This document shows positions 33,176-41,605 of a stretch of DNA of 43,815 bases, piece after piece; position 1 is the first letter of the stretch, and every line of letters starts with the position of its first letter. The notes under the pieces were generated by a model. It searched no databases. It was not told where the DNA came from and was given only the letters and a program-made list of their open reading frames with translations. The DNA is taken from positions 1 through 43,815 of the forward strand of contig CALBKM010000049.1 in assembly GCA_937895705.1 (NCBI GenBank), in the 5' to 3' direction. The translations under genes were made by a program, and so were the position numbers. The stretch comes from an uncultured Clostridia bacterium (GTDB taxonomy: Bacteria; Bacillota; Clostridia; Lachnospirales; Lachnospiraceae).

Positions 33176-33961
33176 GTGAAGAAGTATTTGCTGAAATGCC
33201 GGTTATTACTGATTCCAAGCTTATTGGGGGTAGCACTGTTTTATGTGCTGCCCTATGTGCGTGTTATTTATTATTCGCTCATTGAGAATCAGTTCAGCCG
33301 GAGGTTTGTGGGGCTGCAAAATTATGAGAAGGTGTTACAAAACGAGTATTTTCGACTGGCGCTGAAAAATTCCCTGTTACTCATTGCCATTGCGGTGCCG
33401 GTGCTGGTGGTGGCGGCGTTTTTGTTGTCTCTTCTGCTCTTTGAAATGAGAAGGTATTGGAAGTTATTGCGAAGTGCCTTTATCTTCCCGATGCTGTTGC
33501 CGACCGCCAGTGTGGTGGTGGTATGGCGGACGCTGTTTGACGGAAGCGAGTCGGTCTGGCCGGTGTATTTGTTGTTTATCTACAAAAGCATCGGGCTTCT
33601 CATTATCTTACTCAGTGCGGCCTTTTCCACGCTGGAAGGCGAGATATACGAGGCGGCACGGCTGGACGGAGCCCATGGGTTTGCCTTACACCGAAAGATT
33701 ACTTTACCGCTTATTTCGCCGACGCTGTTGTTTACGGTATTAATCGGCGTGGTGTACAGCTTCAAGGTGTTCCGGGAAAGCTATCTTTATTTCGGGACAA
33801 GTTATCCGCCGGACCACAGCTATACGCTGCAGTATTACATGAACAATCATTTCTTTAAGTTAAATTATCAGAATCTGGCCTCCGGTGCGGTGATTACTTC
33901 TCTTATCGTGGCGGTAATTGTGGTGGTGGGTGTCAGATTGCAAAAGAAATTTACTGTATAG
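33176..33961 (+). CDS. ABC importer permease, MalF/UgpA type
   Basis: The 261-residue protein has about six membrane helices. The EAA loop EAARLDGAHGFALHRKITLP (near 160-180) is the site that contacts the ATPase. It opens with a basic stretch and a first helix IPSLLGVALFYVLPY as in MalF/UgpA-type subunits. Starts are ambiguous: GTG 33176 has GGGGAGG 11 bases upstream, while TTG 33143 in frame would add 11 residues and has GGGGGAG 10 bases upstream. It forms a heterodimer with the next gene product. Confidence 0.88.
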   Translation: MKKYLLKCRLLLIPSLLGVALFYVLPYVRVIYYSLIENQFSRRFVGLQNYEKVLQNEYFRLALKNSLLLIAIAVPVLVVAAFLLSLLLFEMRRYWKLLRSAFIFPMLLPTASVVVVWRTLFDGSESVWPVYLLFIYKSIGLLIILLSAAFSTLEGEIYEAARLDGAHGFALHRKITLPLISPTLLFTVLIGVVYSFKVFRESYLYFGTSYPPDHSYTLQYYMNNHFFKLNYQNLASGAVITSLIVAVIVVVGVRLQKKFTV

Positions 33962-33976
33962 GGAGGGTAGAAGTTG

Positions 33977-34780
33977 ATGAAAAAGATTGCTGAGAAAATG
34001 ATACTTTCCTTGCTCGGCTTGTTGTTTCTTCTTCCTATACTGCTGACGGTGTTGCACTCCTTCGGAACGCAGTCCGTGGATGAGGGGAATTTCCGGCTGA
34101 CAAGTCTCGTGCCTTCCGGGTTTTCTTTGGTGGGCTATTATGATTTGCTCATCGAGCATTTTTATGTGTTGCGGAATTTTTGGAATTCGGTGTTTTATGC
34201 GGGCAGTATTACGTGCCTCAATATTGCGGTGGCGGTGCCGGCGGCCTACGCCTTTTCCCAGGCGAAGTTTAAAGGAAAGGAGCTGTTGTTCTTTTTTTAC
34301 ATCATGCTTATGATGATGCCGCTGCAGGTGACGCTGCTTCCCAACTACATCGGGCTTCGGGATATGAAGCTTCTGGATACGCCTTTTGCAATTGTACTGC
34401 CGTCGGTGTTTGCACCTTTTAGTGTGTTTCTTCTGACCCAGTACATGAAGGGGCTGGAGCAGTCCTACGTGGAGGCGGCGCTTTTGGAAACCAAGTCGGT
34501 GTTCCGGATTATGCTGCAGATGATTGTACCGCAGCTTCGGACCTGTCTTCTGGCGGTGTTTGTCTTCGTGTTTGCGGAGTACTGGAACATGGTGGAGCAG
34601 GCGGACATTTATTTGCGGCGGGAGACCTTGAAGCCGTTGTCCGGTCTGCTTGCCATTGGGGAGGGGCTGACCACTTCGGAGGTGCTGGCGGGCTCGGTGA
34701 TTTTTATGATGCCTATTGTCATTTTGTATTTGTACTTCCATGACAGTCTGGAGGTCGGATTGGAGCGTATGAAGCTATGA
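33977..34780 (+). CDS. ABC importer permease, MalG/UgpE type
   Basis: The 267-residue protein has six predicted helices. Its EAA loop begins EAALLETKSVFRIMLQMIVP (near 171-190), with the usual conserved Gly replaced: the typical EAA-x3-G here reads EAALLET. ATG 33977 lies 10 bases after GGGAGG. It overlaps the next gene by 4 bases. With the preceding permease and binding protein it forms an importer without a dedicated ATPase; carbohydrate importers often share an MsmX-type ATPase encoded elsewhere. Confidence 0.88.
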   Translation: MKKIAEKMILSLLGLLFLLPILLTVLHSFGTQSVDEGNFRLTSLVPSGFSLVGYYDLLIEHFYVLRNFWNSVFYAGSITCLNIAVAVPAAYAFSQAKFKGKELLFFFYIMLMMMPLQVTLLPNYIGLRDMKLLDTPFAIVLPSVFAPFSVFLLTQYMKGLEQSYVEAALLETKSVFRIMLQMIVPQLRTCLLAVFVFVFAEYWNMVEQADIYLRRETLKPLSGLLAIGEGLTTSEVLAGSVIFMMPIVILYLYFHDSLEVGLERMKL

Positions 34781-35508
34781 AGACAAAAAAAGCGGCGGAT
34801 ATCATTTTTGCGGTGTTCTTTACGGTGATGTTTTTGTTAACATTGTTTGCAGAGGATTTGTACCGGCTGACTTTGCCGAAGGTGGCGGTGGAAGAGGTGA
34901 CGCGGAGAGCGTTTCCGGACGGAACCATCGAGGCAGAGGGAGTGGTTTATGACAAATGGCGGACGGTGCCTGCGATTCCCAAGGAGGCATTACGGGGATA
35001 TTATGGAGATGTGGTATATGCCGTAAACGAGACCGAGGACGGTTTGTTTTTGGTGGAATATGTGCTCTCTACCGGAGAAGAAGCGGATGGTTATATTGAG
35101 GTAACCGGGGGTGTTCTTACGGGAACCCTGGTAGTAATCGGAAGTGACCGGGACATGCATCCGGGACAGCAGGTGCTCGTAACCGATTGGAATGAATCGG
35201 TGGCACTGCATACCGCAAGAGAACGGGGCGAGGATATCGGGGACTATGCCGCAAATATGCGGAAACGCTGGAATATCGACCTGTTGTGTGTAGGGGGAGC
35301 GGCGCTTGTAACCGTGGGGGTGGTGGTATTATGTCAAAGGTTTTGTAAAGGCCGGTGGCGCTTTCTTAAGGTGCCGGTACTGATTCTTTGGTGTGTGCTG
35401 GTGTGCCTGGGTTTGAAAGCAACGTTTTTGCTTCCGGGAGAGTGGATTCCGGGAAAGCTCATCGACTGGGATGGGTGGCGAGTGAATAGGGAGAGGTATC
35501 CACTATAA
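34777..35508 (+). CDS. Membrane protein at the end of the ABC importer operon
   Basis: The 243-residue protein has an N-terminal helix (about 8-26), an extracytoplasmic stretch (about 27-165) and two further helices (about 168-188 and 198-218), followed by a short tail. The outer domain contains YVLSTGEEADGYIEVTGGVL and VVIGSDRDMHPGQQVLV, a beta-rich pattern reminiscent of membrane-fusion proteins, but I cannot name a family. ATGA overlap couples it to the permease, so a part in transport is likely: an extra subunit or accessory factor. Confidence 0.75.
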   Translation: MKTKKAADIIFAVFFTVMFLLTLFAEDLYRLTLPKVAVEEVTRRAFPDGTIEAEGVVYDKWRTVPAIPKEALRGYYGDVVYAVNETEDGLFLVEYVLSTGEEADGYIEVTGGVLTGTLVVIGSDRDMHPGQQVLVTDWNESVALHTARERGEDIGDYAANMRKRWNIDLLCVGGAALVTVGVVVLCQRFCKGRWRFLKVPVLILWCVLVCLGLKATFLLPGEWIPGKLIDWDGWRVNRERYPL

Positions 35509-35518
35509 ATATACGGGA

Positions 35519-35559
35519 AGGCAGTTTCTTTTCAATATCGGAAGGAAACTGCTTGTTTT
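35519..35559 (+). terminator. Terminator of the ABC importer operon
   Basis: GCAGTTTC (35521-35528) pairs with GAAACTGC (35545-35552), followed by TTGTTTTATT. Confidence 0.8.
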
Positions 35560-35590
35560 ATTAAGAAATTATTAGTTTTCTTATAAAAGG

Positions 35591-35619
35591 TTGATAAGAA
35601 AACGCTCAGATGATAAAAT
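35591..35619 (+). promoter_or_regulatory. Promoter of the EF-hand lipoprotein gene
   Basis: TTGATA (35591-35596), a 17-base spacer and TAAAAT (35614-35619, again GATAAAAT) lie 53 bases before the start. Confidence 0.7.
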
Positions 35620-35672
35620 GAACGCTGAAACAGACGGTTGTTCGGAGCTTGTACAATACGGGGAGGCATGTT

Positions 35673-37484
35673 ATGAAACGACAGAAGAGAATCGGAGTGG
35701 TGATTGGAGTGTTTCTGCTTTGTATCGGTGCGGTTGCCTGTAAGGAGCCGGAACAGAAAGGGTCCTGTGTGAACGGCGGGATGCTTCCGACATTAACAAT
35801 TGCGCCTACGGCAACTCCTACGCCTACGGCCACGGTAGCTCCGATGGAAGGGGTTGCCATCTCGGAGGAAAACTTCGGAGATGCAAGATTTTGCGATTAC
35901 TTGAAGGAAAAGTTTGACACTGATAAGGATGGTTATTTTTCGGATGCGGAGTTGGCGGAAGTAACAGAACTATGGGCCGGTATGAGAAATATACTTACAC
36001 CGTATTCCGAAATGAAAGGTTTTTCTTATTTTCCTGAGTTGAAACGGTTGCAGTTGAATTCGGCGAATAAGGTGGAGATTTGTGATGTGTCGAAGCTATC
36101 GGAAATCGAACTGGCCGGTTCTAATAGTGAGCAGATCTATCAATTGGGTGATGTGACGATAAAGAACTGTCCGCAATTGGAGAATATTTTCATACAAGAT
36201 ATGAAGCTACTTGAGGAGAAGGAAGTTGTAGAGTTCACGGTAGAAAATTGTCCGGAGCTTCGAACGATGTATTTGGGTGAAGAAGGAATCAACCCTTTGA
36301 ATAGGATGATTTTGAAGATTTCCGGAGTGCCGAAGTTTTATTTACGGCCTTTTATAGGATATCCGGAAGAGTTGATATTGGACACGGCTGCGTATCAGTC
36401 TATTGAATTTCCGGTTGTGGATGTAGTAAACATGAAAATTGATAATTCGGGGAATTCTTATATCACCTGGGTGGGAGATGTTACGACAGAGTACACGGAG
36501 CCGTTAACGGAGTTGGCAGAATTGGTGAAGAAGTTTGAGAATGGCTTTTTTGTGGAGGTACAGGAGATATCCCCTGCGTTATATGATGAAGAAGGAAGAA
36601 AGGCATACCAGGTACTTGTAAATAATAAGTATTTGTCCGGAGACAATTACATAATCACTGATGTAAGAGATGGATATTTTGTGACCTATGAAGAGGATGC
36701 GTTTGTAATGTACAGTGACGAGCCGTTAACAGGGGATGACTTTTACTTTTGGTGGAAGGAGCTTTTGACGATGCCGGTGGATTCGTATTCGCCGCTTCAG
36801 GGTGTTTACGGAGAGTTTTACGGAATTGTGCCGGGAGATGATGATGATACCAGACACGGGCTCGCCGGTTATTTGATGTGTCGTAAGGAAGGAGATAAGC
36901 AAAATGACGGAGGAGACCAACATGATTACGGAGAAATCGAGGTGAAAATTCACTATTCCGTAACACGGGAGGACGGCTTACGGCTCTGGACGAAGATAGA
37001 TTACGATTACGATGAAAATTCGGAAGAACGGTATGTGGCGGAGGGGATTTGGCTTGCAGAGACTTCGGAAACCATGACTCCGACAGCGGAGGAACTGCCG
37101 ATTACGAAAGAGTATTTTTCAAATCTCATATTCCGGGATTATTTGGAAGAAAGGGTAGACCTTGACCGTAATGGGTATTTGTCCGTGGCTGAACGGGAAG
37201 ATGTGACCGGAATCTATGCAAGAGACTATGACATGGGACCGAATGTAGTGGATGGTTTTGAGCTTTTCCCGAATCTGAGTAAAATTTGTATCGGAACATG
37301 TGAGAAATTGGTTTGTAAGAATTGTCCGGAACTTCGGCTGATTGCAATTTTCGGAGACGCCCCTGAGGATGCGGTTATCAGAGAGGGAGATGCAGAGGTG
37401 GTAACAGAGAACTGCCCGAAACTGGAAGTGATTGACACGGCAATGCATCCGGATGTTTATTGGGATAATTATTTGGATTGGTAA
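35673..37484 (+). CDS. EF-hand and leucine-rich-like surface lipoprotein
   Basis: The 603-residue protein has lipobox GAVAC (Cys23) and a Pro-Thr stalk (about 43-56). Two canonical EF-hand loops occur: D82-E93 (DTDKDGYFSDAE) and D496-E507 (DLDRNGYLSVAE). Each is preceded by FxDYLxE and followed by a leucine-rich-type stretch (FPELKRLQL; FPNLSKICI, then CPELRLI). The module is therefore duplicated, with about 290 residues of another domain between the copies. Such modules are common in surface proteins of gut Lachnospiraceae. Calcium binding is a strong expectation; the ligand of the LRR parts is unknown. ATG 35673 follows GGGGAGG by 6 bases. Confidence 0.85.
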   Translation: MKRQKRIGVVIGVFLLCIGAVACKEPEQKGSCVNGGMLPTLTIAPTATPTPTATVAPMEGVAISEENFGDARFCDYLKEKFDTDKDGYFSDAELAEVTELWAGMRNILTPYSEMKGFSYFPELKRLQLNSANKVEICDVSKLSEIELAGSNSEQIYQLGDVTIKNCPQLENIFIQDMKLLEEKEVVEFTVENCPELRTMYLGEEGINPLNRMILKISGVPKFYLRPFIGYPEELILDTAAYQSIEFPVVDVVNMKIDNSGNSYITWVGDVTTEYTEPLTELAELVKKFENGFFVEVQEISPALYDEEGRKAYQVLVNNKYLSGDNYIITDVRDGYFVTYEEDAFVMYSDEPLTGDDFYFWWKELLTMPVDSYSPLQGVYGEFYGIVPGDDDDTRHGLAGYLMCRKEGDKQNDGGDQHDYGEIEVKIHYSVTREDGLRLWTKIDYDYDENSEERYVAEGIWLAETSETMTPTAEELPITKEYFSNLIFRDYLEERVDLDRNGYLSVAEREDVTGIYARDYDMGPNVVDGFELFPNLSKICIGTCEKLVCKNCPELRLIAIFGDAPEDAVIREGDAEVVTENCPKLEVIDTAMHPDVYWDNYLDW

Positions 37485-37558
37485 TAACATCCCGGTTTCG
37501 GTACAGCATACCCTTTTGAATTATGCTATGCTAAAGCTACCACGTGGAAGGGAAGTTG

Positions 37559-38452
37559 ATGGATATGAACCGGATTTTAGATTATATGGAAGAACACTTG
37601 GAAGAGAAGCTGACAAATGCACAACTGGCGGAACTGGCGGGTTACTCGGAGTATCACTTTTTGCAGTTGTTTAAGGCACACACCGGCGAAACGGTGATGG
37701 AGTACATTTGCAGAAGACGGTTGTTTCGGGCTATGGACGAGATTCTTGCGGGGAGCAGAATCATAGATGTGGCCTTCCGGTACGGCTTTGAATCTCACAG
37801 TGCTTTTTCCAGAGCGTTTAAACGGGAATTCGGTTGTTCTCCGTCCCTTCTCAGAACTTTGAGACTGGAGCTTGATTGCATAGGAGGGAACTGTATGGAA
37901 CAGATTTTTTTAAACAGTACGAAGCTTGGAACCCCGAAGGAGGAGTTGCTTGCGGGATTAAAAGAGTTACTTAAGAAGAATAATATTGTGGTAGAAGAAA
38001 CGGTGCTTACTAAGGTATACAGCACGGCTTGTAAGGCATACGAAGGAAAGTACCGGTACTCCGGAGATGAGTTTGTGACCCATACGCTGAATGTGGCAAT
38101 GTTGTTGGCAGATATGGGCGCTGATGCGGACACGGTACTGGCCGGGCTGTTTTCGGATATCTCGGAGCGTTCTGAGGCGGTGGACTTGTCTGCCGAGCTT
38201 CCGGGAAAGGTATGGAGTATCGTGGAGAAAATCGGCCTTTGGCATACGGACAGAGAGAACTGTCCGGAGGAAGTGGTTCTCATTAAGCTGTCGGAGCGCT
38301 TACACAATATGCGTACTATTGAGTATCTGGCGGAGGAGAAGCGTGCCGTTAAGGCAAAGGAAACCATTGAGTTTTATTTGCCGTTAGCCCGGAAGGTGAA
38401 TAACCAGAAGCTTCTGGAGGAGCTAAACGATTTGGCGAGGAAGTATTTGTAG
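37559..38452 (+). CDS. AraC-family HTH fused to degenerate RelA/SpoT-type HD domain
   Basis: The 297-residue protein has an N-terminal AraC double HTH (about 1-105: AQLAELAGYSEYHFLQLFKA and VAFRYGFESHSAFSRAFKR). A C-terminal part (about 125-297) resembles the (p)ppGpp hydrolase domain of RelA/SpoT: YSGDEFVTHTLNVAMLLADM, then VLAGLFSDI, then IKLSERLHNMRTIEYL and KAKETIEFYLPLARKV. The first metal His (H175) remains, but the HD pair is Ser-Asp (S199-D200) and the later Asp of ADRLHNMRT is Glu (E246). Hydrolysis is therefore doubtful; alarmone or nucleotide sensing is a reasonable inference. A purine-rich GGAAGGGAA precedes ATG 37559; ATG 37565 is the alternative. Confidence 0.85.
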   Translation: MDMNRILDYMEEHLEEKLTNAQLAELAGYSEYHFLQLFKAHTGETVMEYICRRRLFRAMDEILAGSRIIDVAFRYGFESHSAFSRAFKREFGCSPSLLRTLRLELDCIGGNCMEQIFLNSTKLGTPKEELLAGLKELLKKNNIVVEETVLTKVYSTACKAYEGKYRYSGDEFVTHTLNVAMLLADMGADADTVLAGLFSDISERSEAVDLSAELPGKVWSIVEKIGLWHTDRENCPEEVVLIKLSERLHNMRTIEYLAEEKRAVKAKETIEFYLPLARKVNNQKLLEELNDLARKYL

Positions 38453-38494
38453 GGGTAAAGATTATTTAAAGAAAAGAGTTTGTTTGGATAAAGG

Positions 38495-38538
38495 AATGCC
38501 ATGCTTGCGATAGGGAATTTGTGAGCATGGCATTTTTT
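38495..38538 (+). terminator. Terminator after the AraC-HD gene
   Basis: AATGCCATGCT (38495-38505) pairs exactly with AGCATGGCATT (38524-38534), with a six-T run. Confidence 0.9.
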
Positions 38539-38599
38539 CTATTCTTCTCCGGATGTTTAGATATTGATAAAATGTCGGAAATTGTATAACAATACATGA

Positions 38600-38628
38600 T
38601 TGACAGTAACGTAAAAACAAATTACAAT
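38600..38628 (+). promoter_or_regulatory. Promoter of the MATE exporter gene
   Basis: TTGACA (38600-38605), a 17-base spacer and TACAAT (38623-38628) form a near-consensus promoter 57 bases before the start. Confidence 0.8.
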
Positions 38629-38685
38629 GGCTTTCGGAATCTATGTGTATGGTATTCATATTTTCAAAGATAAACGAGGTGACCT

Positions 38686-40062
38686 ATGAGTAATACAAAA
38701 GTCAGAGACATGACGAAAGGCAGTCCGTTAAAGCTGCTCCTTTTGTTTTCCCTACCGGTTCTTTTGGGAAATGTGTTTCAGCAGCTTTACAACATGGTGG
38801 ATACGATTATTGTAGGAAAATATCTGGGGTATCAGGCCCTGGCAGCGGTGGGAACCACCGGCTCCCTAAATTTCCTGGTGCTGGGCTTTGCCAATGGACT
38901 TACCAGCGGTTTTGCGGTGCTGGTGGCACAACGGTTTGGGGCAAAGGATGAAGGGGGACTGAAAAAAGCGGAAGCAAGTGCGGTTTCCTTAAGCGCCGGA
39001 TTTACGGTAGGAATTACGTTGCTGGCGTTATTGACAGCGAAGCCACTGCTTCGTCTCATTCATACGCCGGAGGAAATTATCGGGGATGCGGCGACCTATA
39101 TCAGCATCATCTATGCCGGAATTGCGGCGACTATGATGTACAATCTGTTGGCTTGCTTTTTGCGTGCGGTGGGCGATAGTAAGAGTCCGTTGTACTTTTT
39201 GATAATTTCTTCCCTACTGAATATTGTACTGGATATCGTGTTGATTCGTTATGCTCACATGGGCGTGGCAGGAGCGGCACTGGCGACAGTGGTTTCCCAG
39301 CTGGTATCCGGAATCTGCTGCTTGTTCTATATTTGGAAAAAGTATCCGATTTTGCACTTGTCAAAGGGTGATTTTAAGGCGCCTGTGGCGCTGTACCGCA
39401 GACACTTAAATATCGGTCTGCCGATGGCGTTTCAGTTTTGTATTACCGCCATCGGTACGGTAGTGGTGCAGGGCGCACTGAATCTGTTCGGAACCGCGAA
39501 GATTGCGGCCTTTACGGCGGCATGTAAGGCCGAACAGCTGGTAACCCAGCCGGCCCTGACCTTCGGTGTAGCTATGGCAAACTACTCCGGTCAGAACATG
39601 GGCGCGGGACGGACCGACCGTATCAAAGAGGGTGTGGCAAAGTGTACCATGTTGACCTTGATTTGTGCGGTAATTTCCATGGGTATTTTGTTCGTGCTGG
39701 GAGAGCCGATTACAAAGCTGTTTATGACGACGGAAGATGTAGATGCTTCTGTAATTGAGGAAATCTTGGATTCGGCACAGTTGTATTTGCGTCAGGCAGC
39801 AATATTTTTCCCGTTTTTGAACATGATATTTGTATACCGCAATGTATTACAGGGCATCGGACGGAGTTTTATGCCGCTCATGGGCGGTGTGTTCGAGCTC
39901 ATTACCCGTGTGCTGGCGTCCTACATCTTACCGGGACTCATCGGATTCCGTGGAATTTGTCTGGCGGGACCGCTTGCATGGATTTCGGCGGCTGTGCCGC
40001 TGGGAATCGCATATTACTATATGCGGAAGCGAAACTTCTACTTGAATGAAGGAAAAAAATAG
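38686..40062 (+). CDS. MATE-family multidrug efflux transporter
   Basis: The 458-residue membrane protein has twelve predicted helices in two repeats (about 15-220 and 235-445). The opening DMTKGSPLKLLLLFSLPVLL and NMVDTIIVGKYLG are typical of the DinF/NorM-like branch common in Firmicutes. Transport uses a Na+ or H+ gradient; the substrate is not predictable. GAGG lies upstream of the ATG. Own promoter and terminator, so monocistronic. The AraC-HD regulator just upstream is a possible controller, but nothing in the sequence proves it. Confidence 0.92.
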   Translation: MSNTKVRDMTKGSPLKLLLLFSLPVLLGNVFQQLYNMVDTIIVGKYLGYQALAAVGTTGSLNFLVLGFANGLTSGFAVLVAQRFGAKDEGGLKKAEASAVSLSAGFTVGITLLALLTAKPLLRLIHTPEEIIGDAATYISIIYAGIAATMMYNLLACFLRAVGDSKSPLYFLIISSLLNIVLDIVLIRYAHMGVAGAALATVVSQLVSGICCLFYIWKKYPILHLSKGDFKAPVALYRRHLNIGLPMAFQFCITAIGTVVVQGALNLFGTAKIAAFTAACKAEQLVTQPALTFGVAMANYSGQNMGAGRTDRIKEGVAKCTMLTLICAVISMGILFVLGEPITKLFMTTEDVDASVIEEILDSAQLYLRQAAIFFPFLNMIFVYRNVLQGIGRSFMPLMGGVFELITRVLASYILPGLIGFRGICLAGPLAWISAAVPLGIAYYYMRKRNFYLNEGKK

Positions 40063-40070
40063 GATATACT

Positions 40071-40104
40071 AAAGGGGTGCAGATTTATATGGCACTCCTT
40101 TTAT
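40071..40104 (+). terminator. Terminator after the MATE gene
   Basis: AAAGGGGTGC (40071-40080) pairs with GCACTCCTTT (40092-40101), with one G-T pair, followed by TTA. Confidence 0.75.
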
Positions 40105-40109
40105 TGTAT

Positions 40110-40137
40110 TTGAAGGAATATGGGAATTTTCTATAGT
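40110..40137 (+). promoter_or_regulatory. Promoter of the M18 aminopeptidase gene
   Basis: TTGAAG (40110-40115), a 16-base spacer and TATAGT (40132-40137) lie 37 bases before the start. Confidence 0.6.
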
Positions 40138-40174
40138 AAGATAAGAACAATATATCCGAAAGGAAGGTAATAGT

Positions 40175-41599
40175 ATGGCAACGAAAAAGGCAGAACCGAC
40201 AAAGGACAAGAAGGGTACGAAGCCGAGCAAGAACGCTTGGTTAAAGTATTCCGCAAAGGAAAAGAAAGCAGTGTTTGATTTTGCGGAAGGATATCGTAAG
40301 TTTATTTCCGACTGTAAGACCGAGCGTGAGTGCGTGGACGAGGTGCTTCGTCAGGCAAAGGCGGAAGGCTATGTGGATTTAAAGGATGCAATTGCGAAGA
40401 ATGCAAAGCTTAAGGCAGGCGATAAGGTTTATGTGAATCACATGGGAAAGGCTGTGGCGCTGTTCTTAATCGGTGAGCAACCGTTAGAGAACGGTATGAA
40501 GCTTCTGGGCGCTCATATCGATTCCCCGCGCCTTGACTTAAAGCAGGTGCCGTTCTATGAGGATACGGAAATGGCGATGTTAGATACCCATTACTACGGC
40601 GGCATCAAGAAGTACCAGTGGGTGACCCTGCCGCTGGCTCTTCACGGTGTGGTGGTAAAGAAGGACGGCACGGTGGTAAACGTAGTCATCGGTGAGAAGG
40701 ACACGGACCCGGTAGTAGGTATTACAGATCTTCTGGTTCACCTGTCTGCAAAGCAGATGGAAAAGAACGCTGCAAAGGTAGTAGAGGGCGAAGACTTAAA
40801 TATTTTAGTGGGAAGCATTCCGCTTGAGGGCGAGGAAAAGGAAGCGGTAAAGAGCAACATTCTTGCTATGTTAAAGGACAAGTACGATATTGAAGAGGAC
40901 GATTTTGTATCTGCGGAAATCGAAGCGGTTCCGGCAGGTGCGGCAAGAGAATTCGGTATCGACCGCAGCATGATTATGGGCTACGGCCATGACGACCGTG
41001 TATGTGCATATCCGTCCGCAAAGGCATTGTTTGCATTAAAGAAGGTGGACCGTACGGCGGTTTGCATTTTGGTAGACAAGGAAGAAATCGGCAGTGTGGG
41101 TGCCACCGGTATGCATTCCCGTTTCTTTGAAAATGCGGTGGCAGAGGTAATGAATTTGTGCGGCGATTACTCAGAGCTTAAGGTGCGTCGCGCACTGTCT
41201 AATTCCCAGATGCTTTCCTCCGACGTAAGTGCGGCCTTTGACCCGAACTATCCGTCGGTGAGCGAAAAGAAGAATACAGCATACTTTGGTAAGGGCCTTG
41301 TGTTCAACAAGTACACCGGTTCCCGCGGTAAGTCCGGCTCCAATGATGCTAACGCAGAGTATATGGCAAGATTGCGTGCAGCATTGGATGCTCACAAGGT
41401 AACCTTCCAGACCTCCGAGCTGGGTCGTGTGGACGAGGGTGGCGGCGGAACCATCGCTTACATTATGGCAAACTATGGTATGGAGGTCATCGACAGCGGT
41501 GTCGCGGTACTGAACATGCACGCTCCGTGGGAGATTATCAGCAAGTCCGATTTGTACGAAGCATATTGTGGTTATGTGGCATTTTTAAAGGAGATATAA
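40175..41599 (+). CDS. M18 aspartyl aminopeptidase
   Basis: The 474-residue zinc aminopeptidase shows the metal and catalytic signatures of the M18 family: GAHIDSPRLDLK (His and Asp near 113-115), GYGHDDRV, DKEEIGSVGATG and the late NMHAPWEIISK. These are cytosolic enzymes that remove N-terminal acidic or neutral residues from peptides. The first 20 residues are a Lys-rich extension. GAAAGGAAGG precedes the ATG. The dUTPase gene starts 6 bases after the stop, so the two are probably co-transcribed. Confidence 0.93.
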   Translation: MATKKAEPTKDKKGTKPSKNAWLKYSAKEKKAVFDFAEGYRKFISDCKTERECVDEVLRQAKAEGYVDLKDAIAKNAKLKAGDKVYVNHMGKAVALFLIGEQPLENGMKLLGAHIDSPRLDLKQVPFYEDTEMAMLDTHYYGGIKKYQWVTLPLALHGVVVKKDGTVVNVVIGEKDTDPVVGITDLLVHLSAKQMEKNAAKVVEGEDLNILVGSIPLEGEEKEAVKSNILAMLKDKYDIEEDDFVSAEIEAVPAGAAREFGIDRSMIMGYGHDDRVCAYPSAKALFALKKVDRTAVCILVDKEEIGSVGATGMHSRFFENAVAEVMNLCGDYSELKVRRALSNSQMLSSDVSAAFDPNYPSVSEKKNTAYFGKGLVFNKYTGSRGKSGSNDANAEYMARLRAALDAHKVTFQTSELGRVDEGGGGTIAYIMANYGMEVIDSGVAVLNMHAPWEIISKSDLYEAYCGYVAFLKEI

Positions 41600-41605
41600 G
41601 ATACC

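Noticed and set aside
33860..34741. Long minus-strand open frame opposite the second permease
   Set aside because: The translation is a His/Gln/Arg-rich string with no domain; the + strand reads a clear permease with an EAA loop.
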